From NCBI GenBank assembly GCA_039707465.1, contig CM077643.1:200099605-200163604 (forward strand): DNA of 64,000 bases. Reading direction: 5' to 3'. The notes under the pieces are model-generated. The model did not search any database. It worked only from the letters and a program-made list of their open reading frames with translations, and was not told the DNA's origin. Shown piece by piece: positions 45,181 through 57,481 of this stretch. A program made the position numbers and the translations under genes. The stretch is from Rhabdophis nuchalis (taxonomy: Eukaryota; Chordata; Lepidosauria; Squamata; Natricidae). Numbering within the stretch: position 1 is the stretch's first letter; the number at the start of each line of letters is the position of its first letter.

Positions 45181-46027
45181 TCTTTTTTCTGCCCCAAACG
45201 GGGCGGGGTACCCCTTTTTGGGGGGGTCCCTCCGTAGGACTGGCTTGCCTGGACTGGTTCAGCCTGGCGGCGGCTGGGAAACAGTCCTTGTCTTCGGTCT
45301 AGGTGGAAGGAGAGATGCTGCGGGGGGCTTGGTTCCCTTCGCCAACGGAGGACGGTAACGAACAATGAATTTGGAGAGAACGGGGCACTCGGGTCGGATG
45401 GCTTTGCCGGGGCTTGAGCTGCGAGGTGAAGAGTAAGTGACTTTAACTTTATTGCTGGCGGCTTTGGATGAGAGAAACGTGGAGGGGGGTGTTTGTTTGC
45501 TAAACCCCCCCCCTCGGATTTACAACAGCGGCGCGCAGAAATGGCTCCTGGAATGCAGGGAGCAGATATTTTGCATCCGGACTTTTGCGGAACAAGTGAA
45601 AGTCAACCGCGGCTTGTTTTCATACAATGTATCTAAGCCTGGCTTTACTGAAACAATTTTCTTTGCTATTTTCTCCGGCTGGCTGCCAGAGTGGGTGGCG
45701 GAAGATGGCTGTCCTTTGTTCCTGAATGTTTATTTCTTTATGGAAAATTTCCAACATCTCTTTGTGATTTGGACTGCCTCCCTCTATCAACGGATGATTT
45801 TCTGGATTAATTGATTCCTTCCCTGGAGTGCCTTCTTTGTCTTAATAATTGATAGTGGAAAGTGTTTTGCTCTCTGGACATGATAACTTTTTTACAACTT
45901 TTCTGAACCTTTTTCCCGGGATTTGCTCCAGCGGCCGCACCCAAAAAACGCCATCTTAGTGGCACTGACTTAAACAGCTCACCATGGTTTCAAAAAACAA
46001 CCAGGAAATCTAGGATTGGAAGAGAGA

Positions 46028-46816
46028 ATGACAGCTATGGAAACAGTGTTAAACTCCTTGGTGCTGGAAATCAGAGAATTTAGAAAAGATCACACTAGCA
46101 CTAAACTTGAACTTTTGGAGACACAGAAAAAATTGATGGGGAATACACAGAAGACCGAGGAGTTGGAGGTGGGGCTGGCTGGGGCAAAGGGAGATCTTAA
46201 AAATATTAATACTGAAATTGGAGATTTGTCTGATCATATGTCTAGGGTGGATTTTGAGAGGATGTCATATTTTTTAAGATTTCAGAATATTTCTGAGGAA
46301 TCTGGTGAATGCCTTCCTGATCTCATGAGTACAATTTTATCAGACTATTTACACAAACCTAAGGAAGAGATCAGGGGGGACATTGACCTGGTTTATAGAA
46401 TAAATTCAACATATGCCAGGATGAATGAAGTACCCAGAGAGATACATATTAAATTTGTTAGAAGGTCGACGAGGGAGGGAATCTTGAAGGCGCAGAGGGA
46501 GGGTCCGTTAATTTACCAACAAAAGGAAATCGCTATCTTGAAGCAGATCCCAAAAAAAATTAGAGAGGTGAGGAGGAAATATTCCTTCTTATCTAAAAAA
46601 TTGTTTAACCACGGGATTTGGTTTAAGTGGGCGATGCCAGAAGGGATGCTGGTGTTCTGGGAAGGAGGAAGAGTTAGGATTAAAACAGTTGCTGAGGCGG
46701 AAGCCTTTCTTAAAAAATATTCCTCTACCCTGGGGGAAGATTCAGGGGGGACAGAGGGGGCCGCTGGCCCCGCCCGCTGGGGGCCAGGAAGGAGAACAAG
46801 AAGACACAATTGCTAA
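46028..46816 (+). CDS. L1-type ORF1 protein of the half-LINE
   Basis: Encodes 262 residues from the Met at 46028. The presumed ancestral start is the ATG at 45984 (accATGg, strong context), which lies in another frame and meets a stop after nine codons, so one indel separates it from the body. Residues 1-75 are a heptad-rich coiled coil (EIREFRKDHTSTKLELLETQ). About 78-150 resemble the RRM (MSYFLRFQNI, LPDLMSTILSDYL). About 135-228 resemble the C-terminal nucleic-acid-binding domain (REIHIKFVRRSTREGILKAQ, KYSFLSKKLFNHGIWFKWAM). The tail is Gly/Arg-rich. The frame is open to the stop. Known L1 ORF1 proteins form RNA-binding trimers and chaperone nucleic acid; the same role is inferred. Confidence 0.85.
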   Translation: MTAMETVLNSLVLEIREFRKDHTSTKLELLETQKKLMGNTQKTEELEVGLAGAKGDLKNINTEIGDLSDHMSRVDFERMSYFLRFQNISEESGECLPDLMSTILSDYLHKPKEEIRGDIDLVYRINSTYARMNEVPREIHIKFVRRSTREGILKAQREGPLIYQQKEIAILKQIPKKIREVRRKYSFLSKKLFNHGIWFKWAMPEGMLVFWEGGRVRIKTVAEAEAFLKKYSSTLGEDSGGTEGAAGPARWGPGRRTRRHNC

Positions 46817-47083
46817 GAGACTTAGATCTAAAAAATGACTTTTATCTTTATTTTTATTAATACAGTATAATTTTTTATCTGGATGTTTGTATACGACTGC
46901 CAGCATAGAATTCAGAATTTACATGTATGCATTTATTTTCACCTTGTTGTATTATTGAAAAATGTATTACCAATGTTTTATTAAGAAGCCCGGGAGGGGC
47001 CAACGTTCCCAACGTGAAAGTTCTCAAAATATCTTTTTAACTCACCTTACCCTACCCTTTTTGTTAAAAAATTTGTAAAACTC

Positions 47084-47110
47084 AATAAAACTTTTTCAAT
47101 AAAAAAAAAA
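47084..47110 (+). promoter_or_regulatory. Polyadenylation signals and poly(A) of the half-LINE
   Basis: Two AATAAA hexamers (47084-47089 and 47098-47103) overlap the end, followed by A10 and the target duplication. Confidence 0.85.
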
Positions 47111-47125
47111 GACCAGTGTTGTCCT

Positions 47126-48276
47126 ATTGGGGCATATAATATAGCATATAATTTAATAAATAAATACATCAGAGGGGGGGTGTATCTTAAAGACTATTAA
47201 GATACACCCCCCCCCATCACCTACTAAACACAGTCTGATACAAAAAGACTAAAATCACTGTAAAATGCCTGTGAGGTGCCATCCCACCACACGGTCCAGA
47301 AGGATAATGTGCATCAGATAAATAGTCAATAACAAACCCAGGAGAACAAATAGGATTGCACACTCCCCATCCAATTTCCAGCAGTCAACAATCAAGACAT
47401 CTTAAGCAGTTTCAGCAGTAACATTTTCCCACATATTAAAACCGTTTCAGAAAATTGGTAAAATTCAGGTGTCTGAAATTACAAGTTATCACCTTTTTTA
47501 TCTCTGTTCCCAGAAATGTAACGTCTGAAATTAGTCTTTTGTGAGATAAATCTCCTGTATCAATGGAGAGCTTTGTTTTATTGTGTTTTCTCCAGTAAAG
47601 GTCCTATTATTACCATCTTTCTGCAAAGAGCACCGATCACCTTCATTAATCAAAAACCCACTCTTATACAAGCTGATTGAATTAGCCAGGATATCATGAG
47701 AGAAGTAACCAAGTAGTAAGTTAAACAGTATCCAAAATAGCAGGACAAGAGATTGCTAGGATGATATCCCTATGACCTGCCCTAACAAATACCTTCTAAA
47801 CCTGGATTGATTTCATATACTGTATGGCACAAGCAACATGCACTGCTAACAATGAGACAGCCATTATTTCAGGTTGCTTTGCCCATAGAATTTTCATGAA
47901 GGAGATGAATCACAGCATGGGAGAGTTATATCAACCCATTCTGTATGCAGGCAATGGAAGGAAAGAATAAAGCAGACTGACCTGTCTCCACTTTTGAAGA
48001 GTAGACTTTCAAATAGATTCTTAAATGGCTTTACTGTAAGGTTGATTTGATATGCCTTGAGAGTTCCTTCCCTTGTAGTCCTACCAATATTCCACTCCAC
48101 ATCATCACTTTCAGCTCCCTAACAAAGAGGCCAATTCACATCTGTGAGAAAGAAGAAAGTGTTAGAACCAAGAGTCAATCATCTGGGATATGGATGTACT
48201 CTAGATCAGTCAAAAAACTCTCCAGAAATTAAGAGAGGAAATTCATTGAGAATTCAGGGGGAATACATTATAAACC
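47126..48276. other. Unrecognised DNA with a strong hairpin
   Basis: A 17-bp perfect inverted repeat (47174-47190 and 47197-47213, ggggggtgtatcttaa / ttaagatacacccccc) with a 6-nt loop. The remainder is unrecognised. Confidence 0.5.
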
Positions 48277-48340
48277 TTCCAGAGTCACTTTGGACAGCGA
48301 GATGAGCAGCATATAAAGTACTAAATAATGATAAAAATAA
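48277..48340 (+). mobile_element. L2-like LINE 3' tail fragment
   Basis: cagagtcactttggacagcg, agatgagcagcatataaagt and an AATAAT-rich end match the generic L2 tail (cagagtccctttggagagatgggcggcatataaa). Confidence 0.5.
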
Positions 48341-49545
48341 TAAGTGCTCCCGGGACTTTTCCAGGAAATCTTCCCAACTCAACAAGCCAGAGTGTTTTAA
48401 TTTCCTTGCCAAATTATGGACTAGACATGTTTTTGCCCTTTATTTGGTTCTTGAAACCCAACAGGTTCTATTGCCTAATCTACATGAATTTATGTCTGAG
48501 TCTCCTTGGTAGACTGTCTTTTACATTTAGAGAAGTTATAAGAAGGAACTCAAGAAGTCTAAATCTTACCTATGCTAAGATTTGAGCCTGATCCAGTCTG
48601 GTGAACAAAGATGTTCTGCTGAATGCCACAATCAGTTGTTAGTAGTTGCCAGTATTGACAGCAGACACCCGTTCTAGTGTGTATCTTCTATGATAATGTA
48701 TTCCAGTCACCTCTTCTACAACTACCTTCAGCAGGTGGTTTGCAAAAGTACTCAAGCAGGTAAAAATATGTTTGCCATAACAGTTCTGCTAAATCCTTTT
48801 CCATGTTGTGAATCAATGGTTCATGGCAAGAATATTTCAAAAGATTTACAACACAGTTATACATTTTGAAGAACATAAAGTTTTCAGGATAAAAAAAGAA
48901 CATCTGTACAGTAAAAAGCTCATTACAAAAGATTTAAAACAGTTAAGCAAACCAATCAGGCAGCCAAAATATCATTCTTCAGGATCAAATTTGCACCTTT
49001 TAAAACTTTTTTTTTTTAAAAAAAAACATCTTGTAACAAATTTGATAATCCACTTGAATCCCCTGGCAGTATAACTTGGAATGAAAACAAGGTATTACGT
49101 ATATGCATATAACCAATGACAACTTAAAGAGATAATGGAACATTTTCTCCTCCCTAGCATAGCTGTGTTCATCTGCTGGTGATACTACTTCTGGGATAAT
49201 TGTAAGCCTGTGAAGGAAGTTATATAACAGTCAACTTCCTTTTTTAAAATATCTTCTAGCCTCCAGCATCACAGAAATGTTGTAAGACTCTATGTATTGG
49301 AATTCAACTTTTCCCAGGTTTTCTGCACCTATAAATCTCTATGCTGAGGCAATAAATGTAGAGTTAATTAAGCAGGGGGTATCTGCCCTTTCCTTTCCCT
49401 TTTCCCCCTCTTTTCTTTCCTTGTCTAAAAGATGGAGTTTATTCTTGGGACTTTTAGAACTGTCCTGCCCTAATGGTTCAGATTTTGTTCTGATTCTGCT
49501 CTATATAATTCATGTTCTGCCTTCCCTTCCCTCTAATGAAAGATA
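48341..49545. other. Unrecognised DNA
   Basis: No feature seen. Confidence 0.4.
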
Positions 49546-49635
49546 ATAGCAGAGTTGGAAGGGACCTTGTAGGTCTTCTAGTCCATGCAGGGGGTTGCAC
49601 TAGAAGACCTACAAGGTCCCTTCCAACTCTGCTAT
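49546..49635. repeat. Head-to-head CR1 3' ends forming a 37-bp perfect hairpin
   Basis: Left arm 49546-49582 (atagcagagttggaagggac, cttgtaggtcttctagt) and right arm 49599-49635 are exact reverse complements with a 16-nt spacer (ccatgcagggggttgc). The arm sequence is the conserved CR1 3' terminus; attgtattgtataatg follows the right arm. Confidence 0.92.
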
Positions 49636-52066
49636 TGTATTGTATAATGTACTACAGGCTCTTAGCTACAAAAAAAGTAATTTGGGCTCCTCTGTCATCA
49701 AGTTATTTTCTAAATTAAATTTATTTATCTTCTTTCCCACAAGCACCCTCAACAAGAATATTTTGTTAGCAAAGTTAATCTCCTGGTGTCAGACCGAATA
49801 GGTAATCAGCACGACTCACGTACATTTTAAAATTTAAATACTATAAAACAGCATTTTACACATGCAGCTAATAGAAATAATTAATGAAAGCAAATATTGA
49901 TACTGACATCTCCTTCAAATACAGGTACTTTTCTTCTCATTAGAAGTAAAGTTTTCCCATTATGGAGAAATTTTCTAGGTATATTTCTTCTTTTGCCAGT
50001 CTCGGAGAAATCTGATTTGACCAAACTGCTGCGGGATTTTCTTGAGATAAGTACAAGACCTTCCTTCTCAGTTCATCAAGTGGAGCATAGACCCAATCTC
50101 ATTAGAGTAGAACGTTTCTTCTTAACTGAGTTCAGAATCTCAGCTAAAGGATTGGATTCTCTATTGGTTCTTTTCTTCTCTTCACTTCTCTTTTATTTTC
50201 TTCTCTTTTCTTTTAATTATTTTTATCAGGTTGTTGAACTAATCCCTCTCTTGATATTTCTTAAGCCTGGAGTGACAGTGGTTCAAGTAAGGCTGCAAAT
50301 TTTCCCAGTCATAAAATTGTGGCAGCTGATCATCTTCTCTAAACACAGATTTCTAAGAGAAATATCCTTTAGTTTGAAATAGGAGATGGTAAAATAAAAC
50401 AAAAGATCAGAAACAACAGTTGGGTTAAATCTTCTTTCAGAATGGAGGAATTTCATGTTCAACACTGGTCTCCATAGTGATAACTCTTTTCAACCATAGA
50501 TACAACACTGAGATCTAAGGAGTTGCAGCATGGGATCAATGTGACAAGGATATGAACTTCTAAAAGGTAAAGGTACACAATCAGCATCTGATCTAACAGG
50601 TCTCAACATATGTTATTCATAAAGTGTTGGGAGATAGTAGAAACATTAAACTATTCAAAAGGTCTCACGTTGTACTGTATTCAAATTGGCTGTAAGGAAC
50701 CTGAAAGTGTGGTCTTTTGTTTATCTACTTCCTTTATAATAATGCACATACATACATACTTTAAAGCTTAATCCAGATTATGGTTCCACATAAACAATGC
50801 AATAGCCAGAAATAGTTACAGAGGTAATAGTTCCATATGTTAATCTGATTTAGCACCTAGTAAAGATTTCATTGAAACAAAAAAAAAGAAACAATTTTCT
50901 TTGTTTTGATAAATAAGAATGGCTGCTGCTGCAAAGCCTATTAAGCCATTTTTACAATTCCTTTCCAAGAACTTCTGCTGATCTCCCAACTCTGGTTCTG
51001 TGAGGGAAAACAACAAACCTACAATGATGCAAGACCTGAGACTAGATCTATAGCAGACACATAGGCTGTGTATCAGAAACAACGCTGCTACCTCTTCATC
51101 AAAAATGGAATCCTGAGAACTCGGGGGAATCAGGTACAGGAAATCAGGAGCTAGGATTGAGTTCAAAAGTACTACAAGTTTACTCTTTTACTCTACAAAC
51201 CTACAAACAAGAATCTGATCTACTAACAGTCAAGGTAAATTGGTGAAAGATAAGGGTCAATGGACTTTGGGTTGGATTTGGGTCTCTTATGGGGCTGTGG
51301 TGACTCCAAAATGATAATGTGTTTGACCCTGTTCTTGGACTCAGTTAGATCACCTCCTATACGTGGGTCACCTAGTGCAGGCTTCTTTCTCTATGGAGTA
51401 TAATATTGGGAGCTTGATGTGCAACAGAGCTTGTGGGAAGGCAACACTATTTTGACTAAAAATGAGAAATCTAATCCAGGACCTCCTCCTAGACATGTAC
51501 GGCTGAGAAAAGGACATGAAAGATGAGTTCTGCACAACTCCTTATCAGGTAAGAGTGTTCCAATTGTCGATTGCCTGAACCTGGTAGGTCTCTATTTTAG
51601 GCCATCGCTAGCAAATGTTGGGAACAATCACTCCATTTGCTTGAATCTCTGTCTACTGTGCCTAGAATGCTTGCCTCTGAAACCCTGCAACTTGAACCCA
51701 GATCAGCTACCACCCTACAGTGACTTTACCACCTCTTCCCTGTACCCTGATTACATTTCTGCCCGTTCCTTTGCTTATTGAGAATGAGTGTGTAAGTTTC
51801 CCAAAGATTTGGGACTGTTTGAAATTGTGGGCTTGTGCATCTGCATATGCACATTGCCTGATGCTGCGGTACCAAGGAAAGTCTTGAACGTGTGTGTGTA
51901 TGTCCTGAAACCTGAAACAGGGCACCCATAGGGTGTGGAGTGAGACCAAATATATAACGATCACATCCCACAAATACCACAATGCGTCAGATGTCATGAT
52001 GCAGGTATATAATTCTAGCATTAGTATAATGTCACCATCCCACATGTATCACTATTTTATCAATTT
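49636..52066. other. Unrecognised DNA
   Basis: No repeat family recognised. A short ctaaaaggtaaaggta stretch at 50560-50575 could be a SINE-tail scrap. The 161-codon frame at 49897-50382 has no domain. Confidence 0.35.
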
Positions 52067-52078
52067 ATTGTGGATAGG

Positions 52079-52417
52079 GACAGGGACACAGTGGCTCAGT
52101 GGCTAAGGCACTGAGCTTGTTGATTAGAAGGTTGGCAGTTCAGCAGTTCAAATCCCTAGTACCGCATAATGGAATGAGCTCCCATAACTTGTCCCAGCAT
52201 CTGCCAACCTAGCAGTTTGAAAGCATGTAAAAATGCAAGTAGAAAAATAGGGGCCACCTTTGGTGGGAAGGTAACAGCGCTCCGTGTGCCTTCGGCATTT
52301 AGTCATGCTGGCCACATGACCACGGAGGCATCTTTGGACAGCGCTGGCTCTTTGCCTAGGCACTGCCCCCTAGAGTCAAGAATGACTAGCACATATGTGC
52401 AAGGGGAACGTTTACCT
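52079..52417 (+). mobile_element. Sauria-type tRNA SINE, full length, with 12-bp target duplication
   Basis: Head gggacacagtggctcagtgg, B-box region cagttcaaatccctagtacc, body gtcatgctggccacatgacc, 3' end ccctagagtcaagaatgact and gaacgtttacc. A perfect 12-bp duplication attgtggatagg lies at 52067-52078 and 52418-52429. Confidence 0.9.
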
Positions 52418-52429
52418 ATTGTGGATAGG

Positions 52430-53460
52430 ACTGATAGGATGTTTGGGAGGTATTAGGATAGAGCTAGCATGCAACACATAAAAGTGGTGGATGGATCAGA
52501 CTCTAATAATACAACAATTCCAAATAATATGTGCTCAATTGTCATCAACAGTGACAGTGAATTATTTGTAAGTATCTAGCTGCAAGCATTACTTTATGGT
52601 TAAGTAAAAACCCCTGCCCTGTGTGTAAAACAACAACTCTGGTGATAGAGTTCTGGTCTCTGCTAATTTTCTTTTACATTTCTTTCCCAGCTTTTTCAGT
52701 TTTGGGTTGTTATTGGGAGGTGGGGGTTTTTTTTTGTCAGTACTGTTTTTTGCTTTTTTTTAATTATGTGCCAACAGAGCAGAATTTTTTTTAAAGGTGA
52801 CAAACTGTGAAGAATTAAACCTAATTTTACAGATGAACAACTGCAAATAACAAAATCTCAGACAAACACAATTTTAATGAAAGGTGACATGCTGGAGATA
52901 GAGTGCTTGGTGGGCCCCCTCTCACTTTTTTGCCTTCTTCTTAGAACAACAAATTAGTTTAGGAAGCTGCACAATAAATGCTGCAATCGCAGTAAGCAAC
53001 TCAGACCTTATGCTGTTAGTTTTCCTTTCTAGTTTGCTTTCCAAAACGAAAGATGACACTTCTTTTGCTGCAGTGTATTTTCTTCACATCACATATGTCA
53101 GATTTAGTTTATATCGGGGACTGCTCTCTTTGCTTCGTACTAGGAGGCACAATTTCGACTTTCCCTCTTCTCTTCCTCCTGACTGATTTGACTCATTCTA
53201 AGCCCTGGTGTGAATTGGTAGCTGAAGCTCCTAGGGCGCACTGTTCTCTTGAGTAAATGCACTCAAAACTTTATCAGACATGAGAGTGTATCTTCCATGT
53301 ATTTCTGATCAATTTTAATGAGAAATCTAACACACAGGGCTGAACAGAAAATTAGCCTGACCATGGATTTATCAGAGTCAATCCAGAACTCTGGGCAACT
53401 CTGTGCATCCAGATCTAAGGAGGAAGATGTGCTCTTCTGCTTAAAATATTAGCTTATGTA
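52430..53460. other. Unrecognised DNA
   Basis: No feature seen. Confidence 0.4.
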
Positions 53461-53468
53461 CACAAGAC

Positions 53469-53690
53469 GAGAGGTGGATTTCAGTAGGTTCTGACCAGTT
53501 CTAGAGAACCGGTAGTGGAAATTTTGAATAGTTCGGAGAACCAGTAAATACCACCTCTGACTGGTGCCACTGATCATGAGAGAATGAGGATTTTGCAGTA
53601 TCTTTCCCCTGCCACGCCCACCAATCCATGCCACACCCACCAAGCCACACCCACCGAACCGGTAGTAAAAAAAATTGAATCCCACCACTG
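53469..53690. mobile_element. hAT-like MITE with target duplication
   Basis: Left end gagaggtggatttcag and right end gaatcccaccactg. Flanks cacaagac/cacaaaac match at 7 of 8. The interior has gagaaccggtagtg and repeated ccacacccaccaagccac. A short form of the family at 15096, 28443 and 59119. Confidence 0.82.
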
Positions 53691-53698
53691 CACAAAAC

Positions 53699-54180
53699 AT
53701 GCTAAGCAGGGTTTAATATTAACTAATGTGTGCATAAAATAGAAAGAGTATTTTGCTTTGGGGTCAAAATAAAACAGTCTTACAAAAAACATTGCATGGG
53801 AACCTTTTGAGTTGTCTATAGTCTAATGGTTTAAATGTTTTATGTTTGTTCAGACTAACAGAGCAAAAGATTCTGGAGCGATCCATTAGCTTAAGAGATG
53901 ATGTCGACAAAAAAAAATGATTCCTGGGCTGAACTAGCTACGAGTAGATTATTAGAACATAAATCCATAATCTGTGGAGTGTGCCTTGAAATGGACATGT
54001 TAGTAAAGTTCAGTAACTATTTTAAATTTCTAGACTCCAGAAAGGCTTTATTTACTTATTTCCTATCTGCACTTTTCATTGCTCACATCTTCTGTGCAGT
54101 ACTGCATTACTACTACTATCCTGCGCTCATGCTCATTTGACCCTGAGTTTATGAAAATCCTGTCCAGACAGAGATGCTTG
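53699..54180. other. Unrecognised DNA
   Basis: No feature seen. Confidence 0.4.
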
Positions 54181-54194
54181 CCAACAGATGCTTG

Positions 54195-54742
54195 TCTTTA
54201 TTATTATTATTAACACGATTGAGCTGGTTCAGAGATATTTCACGAGAAGAATATTCCACTTCTCTATTCACAATAGAATTCCCTATGCCACCAGGCTTGA
54301 AATTTTGGGCTTGGACAATCTGGAACTGTGCCACCTGTGGTTCAATCTAAGCATAGTACACATAACTGTCTTCTATAATGTCTTGCCTGTCACTAACTTG
54401 CTCAGCTTCAACCACAATAATGCATAGACAAACAATCAATACAAACTCAAGGTAAACTGCTTCAAACGCAATTGCAAAAAATACGACTTCAGCAACGAAG
54501 TGGTCAGTGCCTGGAATACTCTACCTGACTCCATTGTTATATCCACAAACACTCACAGCTTCAATATCAAACTATCTACCGTGGACCTCACCCCACTCTT
54601 AACAGGTCTGTAAAGGGGGCATGCATAAGTGCACCAGCATGCCTACCGTCCCTGTCTTACTGTCCCCATTTATCTGTATTTATTTCCTTTCTTCATGTTT
54701 GTGTTCATATCTATACTTGTTATCTTGTACATGTTTGACAAA

Positions 54743-54817
<75 letters not shown>

Positions 54818-54825
54818 ATAGCAGC
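54195..54825 (+). mobile_element. CR1/Rex-like LINE C-terminal fragment with (AAAT)n tail
   Basis: Translation: VQRYFTRRIFHFSI, ATRLEILGLDNLELCHLWF, then, after a frame change and a stop, DFSNEVVSAWNTLPDSIVIS. DLTPLLTGL and a stop follow. This is the C-terminal layout of CR1/Rex-like non-LTR proteins, distinct from the CR1 at 30384. The 3' end gttatcttgtacatgtttga leads into about 25 AAAT units. 5'-truncated. Confidence 0.65.
54741..54822. repeat. (AAAT)n microsatellite
   Basis: About 20 uninterrupted AAAT units forming the LINE tail. Confidence 0.95.
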
Positions 54826-56284
54826 TTGCAAGATCACTTGATACTATTATGTCCTCCCATTGGATAATTGCAAACTCCCATCTCTTTGTTCTGCGAAAAC
54901 AGTAGTCAAATCACTTTCTTTCCTATGGGCAGGTGTTACTGGACAGAAACAGTATACATTTCCACTTACGTGTATAGACACATATGCAAACTCTATAGAC
55001 AGAAATACAAAGGTAAATCAAATTTACATATGGAAAGTACAAATAAATGCAGGCACAGTAAGGTTCTTAGTTTTTAAGTTTCTTAATTTTATATTTGTTT
55101 CATGGAGCTTTTTTATTCATCTTACCATGAACTGCTAACAATAGCATAAGGTATAAAAGGGGGTCAAGACGTCCTTAAAAACAAATATAGGAATCAGAAG
55201 GTAGGTAGTAAAAATCTAACTTGTAACCTAGATATTGTTGGCAAGATCCTAGCAAGAACATGTTTCTTTTTTTGCGGTTTTTCTTTCTGAACTTTCTCCT
55301 TAATTTTTCTAAAAATGAATACAATTCCACCATTCCTGCCCAACTGCCCCAGCTCTATTTCGTCCTATTTAGCGATGTTTTTTGAGCAAAGTGTATGTGC
55401 AGAAGGCTGGACACATGTGTGGATATGCGCACACATTTGCAAACCAGTAGGGAAAGTAAGTGAAAACCACTGCTGGTTTCACTTTAACCCCCAAACAGCC
55501 CATAGGTTGGGTGAGGGTGGAAGACTTCTATCTCATATTATTGGAAATCGGGGAAATGGTAGAACTCTACTTACTAAGGGGAGGAGAGAGGGAGGGGGAA
55601 CCTCAGAAAAAAAGGAGTCGACTTTCAATCACAGGATTGGACTTGCTATTTAGATTTTCTTTACCTACCCTGTAGATGTCCCTGATTGTGAGGAAGCATA
55701 AGAGGCACCTGGAAAATACTAGTCTAGCCAATAGGAGACATGGTGAAATGGACAACATATAAATTTAATAAATAAAACATATTTAATAAAACACCAAGCT
55801 AAATGTAATAGATGTAATGAATTGAGACAAATCCCCTGTAATCAGCGATAAACCAGAAGTTCCTTGAGAGTTGTTGAGATGTCATACATAGTGCCCAATG
55901 TATGCCAGACCATACTTGGGGTGATGTATCAAGACTGATGTAGAGGCAAAAGTTAACAGTGACATGCATCATTTGATTCAAGCATCATTCAGTGAAACTT
56001 TGTCTATATTACACTTGCCAAGAAAAGACAATTATTTCAAACTGGGTTATCACACATAGTAATATTTCACACTCCATCACTCTATGCTACTCAGAAAATT
56101 AATGATTCGTTGAAATATGAAATTATTTTATATAAATATGAATGTATTCTTTCTTTGGTCCAAAAATTATAAAAGGAGACTTCCCACAATTTTTCAGTGT
56201 ATGCATTACATGTTTTAATCCATGGCAAGAATAAATTGTACCAAGGTTTCAAAAACTATTCTCAAATTTCTCAATCCTCATGTG
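54826..56284. other. Unrecognised DNA
   Basis: No repeat family or gene recognised. Confidence 0.4.
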
Positions 56285-57312
56285 GATTTATACAGAATAA
56301 AATACAGAATAACAGTGTTGGGAGGGACCTTGGAGATCTTCTATCCAACCCCTTGCTCAAACAAGGAGACTTATACCATTTCAGACAAATGGCTGTCCAA
56401 TCTCTTCTTAAAAACTTCCAGTGATGGAGCACCCACAACTTTGAAGGCAAATCATTCACTGGTTAATTGTTCTACTGTCAGGAAATGTTTCCTTTGTTAT
56501 AGGTTGGATCTCCCTTTGATGAGTTTCCATCCATTACTTCTTGTCTTGTCCTCAGGTGTTTTGGATAATGTGTTGTCTCCCTCTTCTTTATGACAGTCTC
56601 TCAAATAGCAAAAGACTGGGAGAGAGAGAGCCTGCGTCACGACAATACAATGCTTGATCTTGCTGCTGCGAGATCATAGTCGATTCTTTTGCCACTGGAT
56701 GATCCAATTGGACCTAAATTGTCCTGTAGGGACAGTGAAGAGGAAGCTGAATCTTTGTCAATCTCAGGGACACCGCAAAGTCCCTGTTTTATTCAAAGAA
56801 AGGGCTTCTAATCCACAGTAAACAGACAGCCCCCCAGGCTGGCAGAGTTGCTGATGGCTCCGGAAGGGAGGAAGTGAAAAGTGAAAGTGGACCTAGCTGG
56901 TGAGATTTTTACTGCTTTAAAAGAGACTGTTCTAAAAGTGATTGCCGATTAAAATTTTAAACTAAGTTGAAGATTTTAAAAATAGAAGAAATAGGAGGTG
57001 GAATTAAGTTCTGGAGGACCCTGGTCAGTGTGTTATCATAACTTCTTTAATTGATATTCTAAATGGAACCTATGAAGAATTTTTAAAAGGAATGGTTTTC
57101 TTCTATTTTTTTTTTCCTTGTTGTGTATAACCTATGGACTAAACCTCTTCCTTTTCATTACTATGGGTGATTTTTAAATTTTTCCTTTTCTCCACTATAC
57201 TTGACTTGATTTTTTTTAAACTTGAAACAACTAAGATACAAAAAGAAATAAAAAGACCGTAACGATTGAAATAACAGAAGAAAATGGTGCTGCTACTCAA
57301 AAGCTGAAGTAT

Positions 57313-57481
57313 ACAATACAATACAATAGCAGAGTTGGAAGGGACCTTGTAGGTCTTCTAGTCCAACCCCCTGCGTGGGCAGGAACCTTATACCATTTCA
57401 GACAAATGGCTATCTAACATCTTTTTAAAGACTTCCAGGGTTGGGGCATTCACAACTTCTGGAGGCAAGCTGTTCATGAAG
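57313..57481 (-). mobile_element. CR1 3' fragment nested in the 2.4-kb LINE
   Basis: acaatacaatacaatagcag, agttggaagggaccttgtag, to cattcacaacttctggaggc. Flanked by tgaagtat (57305-57312 and 57482-57489). Confidence 0.85.

Larger units (their letters stand above)
45120..47110 (+). mobile_element. Half-LINE (HAL1-like): L1 ORF1 only, full length, 1.99 kb
   Basis: Between perfect target duplications lie a GC-rich 5' untranslated region of about 0.86 kb, an L1-type ORF1, about 290 bp of 3' untranslated sequence with AATAAA signals, and a poly(A). There is no ORF2: the 3' untranslated region follows ORF1 directly. Mammals have comparable HAL1 elements (established); a squamate counterpart is an inference. 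It needs reverse transcriptase in trans, presumably from L1 copies like those at 24089 and 33660. The 5' end looks complete because it starts with a GC-rich promoter-like sequence. Confidence 0.85.
45105..47125 (+). repeat. 15-bp target site duplication of the half-LINE
   Basis: gaccagtgttgtcct occurs at 45105-45119 and again at 47111-47125, directly after the poly(A). Perfect match, plus a shared preceding A. It defines the insertion exactly. Confidence 0.95.

Noticed and set aside
45437..45814. 125-codon frame in the half-LINE 5' region
   Set aside because: No ATG at its start, no domain; probably chance in the leader, although an accessory leader ORF cannot be excluded.
46016..46027. TTG at 46016 as the ORF1 start
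   Set aside because: Non-ATG starts are not expected here; the Met at 46028 or the out-of-frame ATG at 45984 is more plausible.
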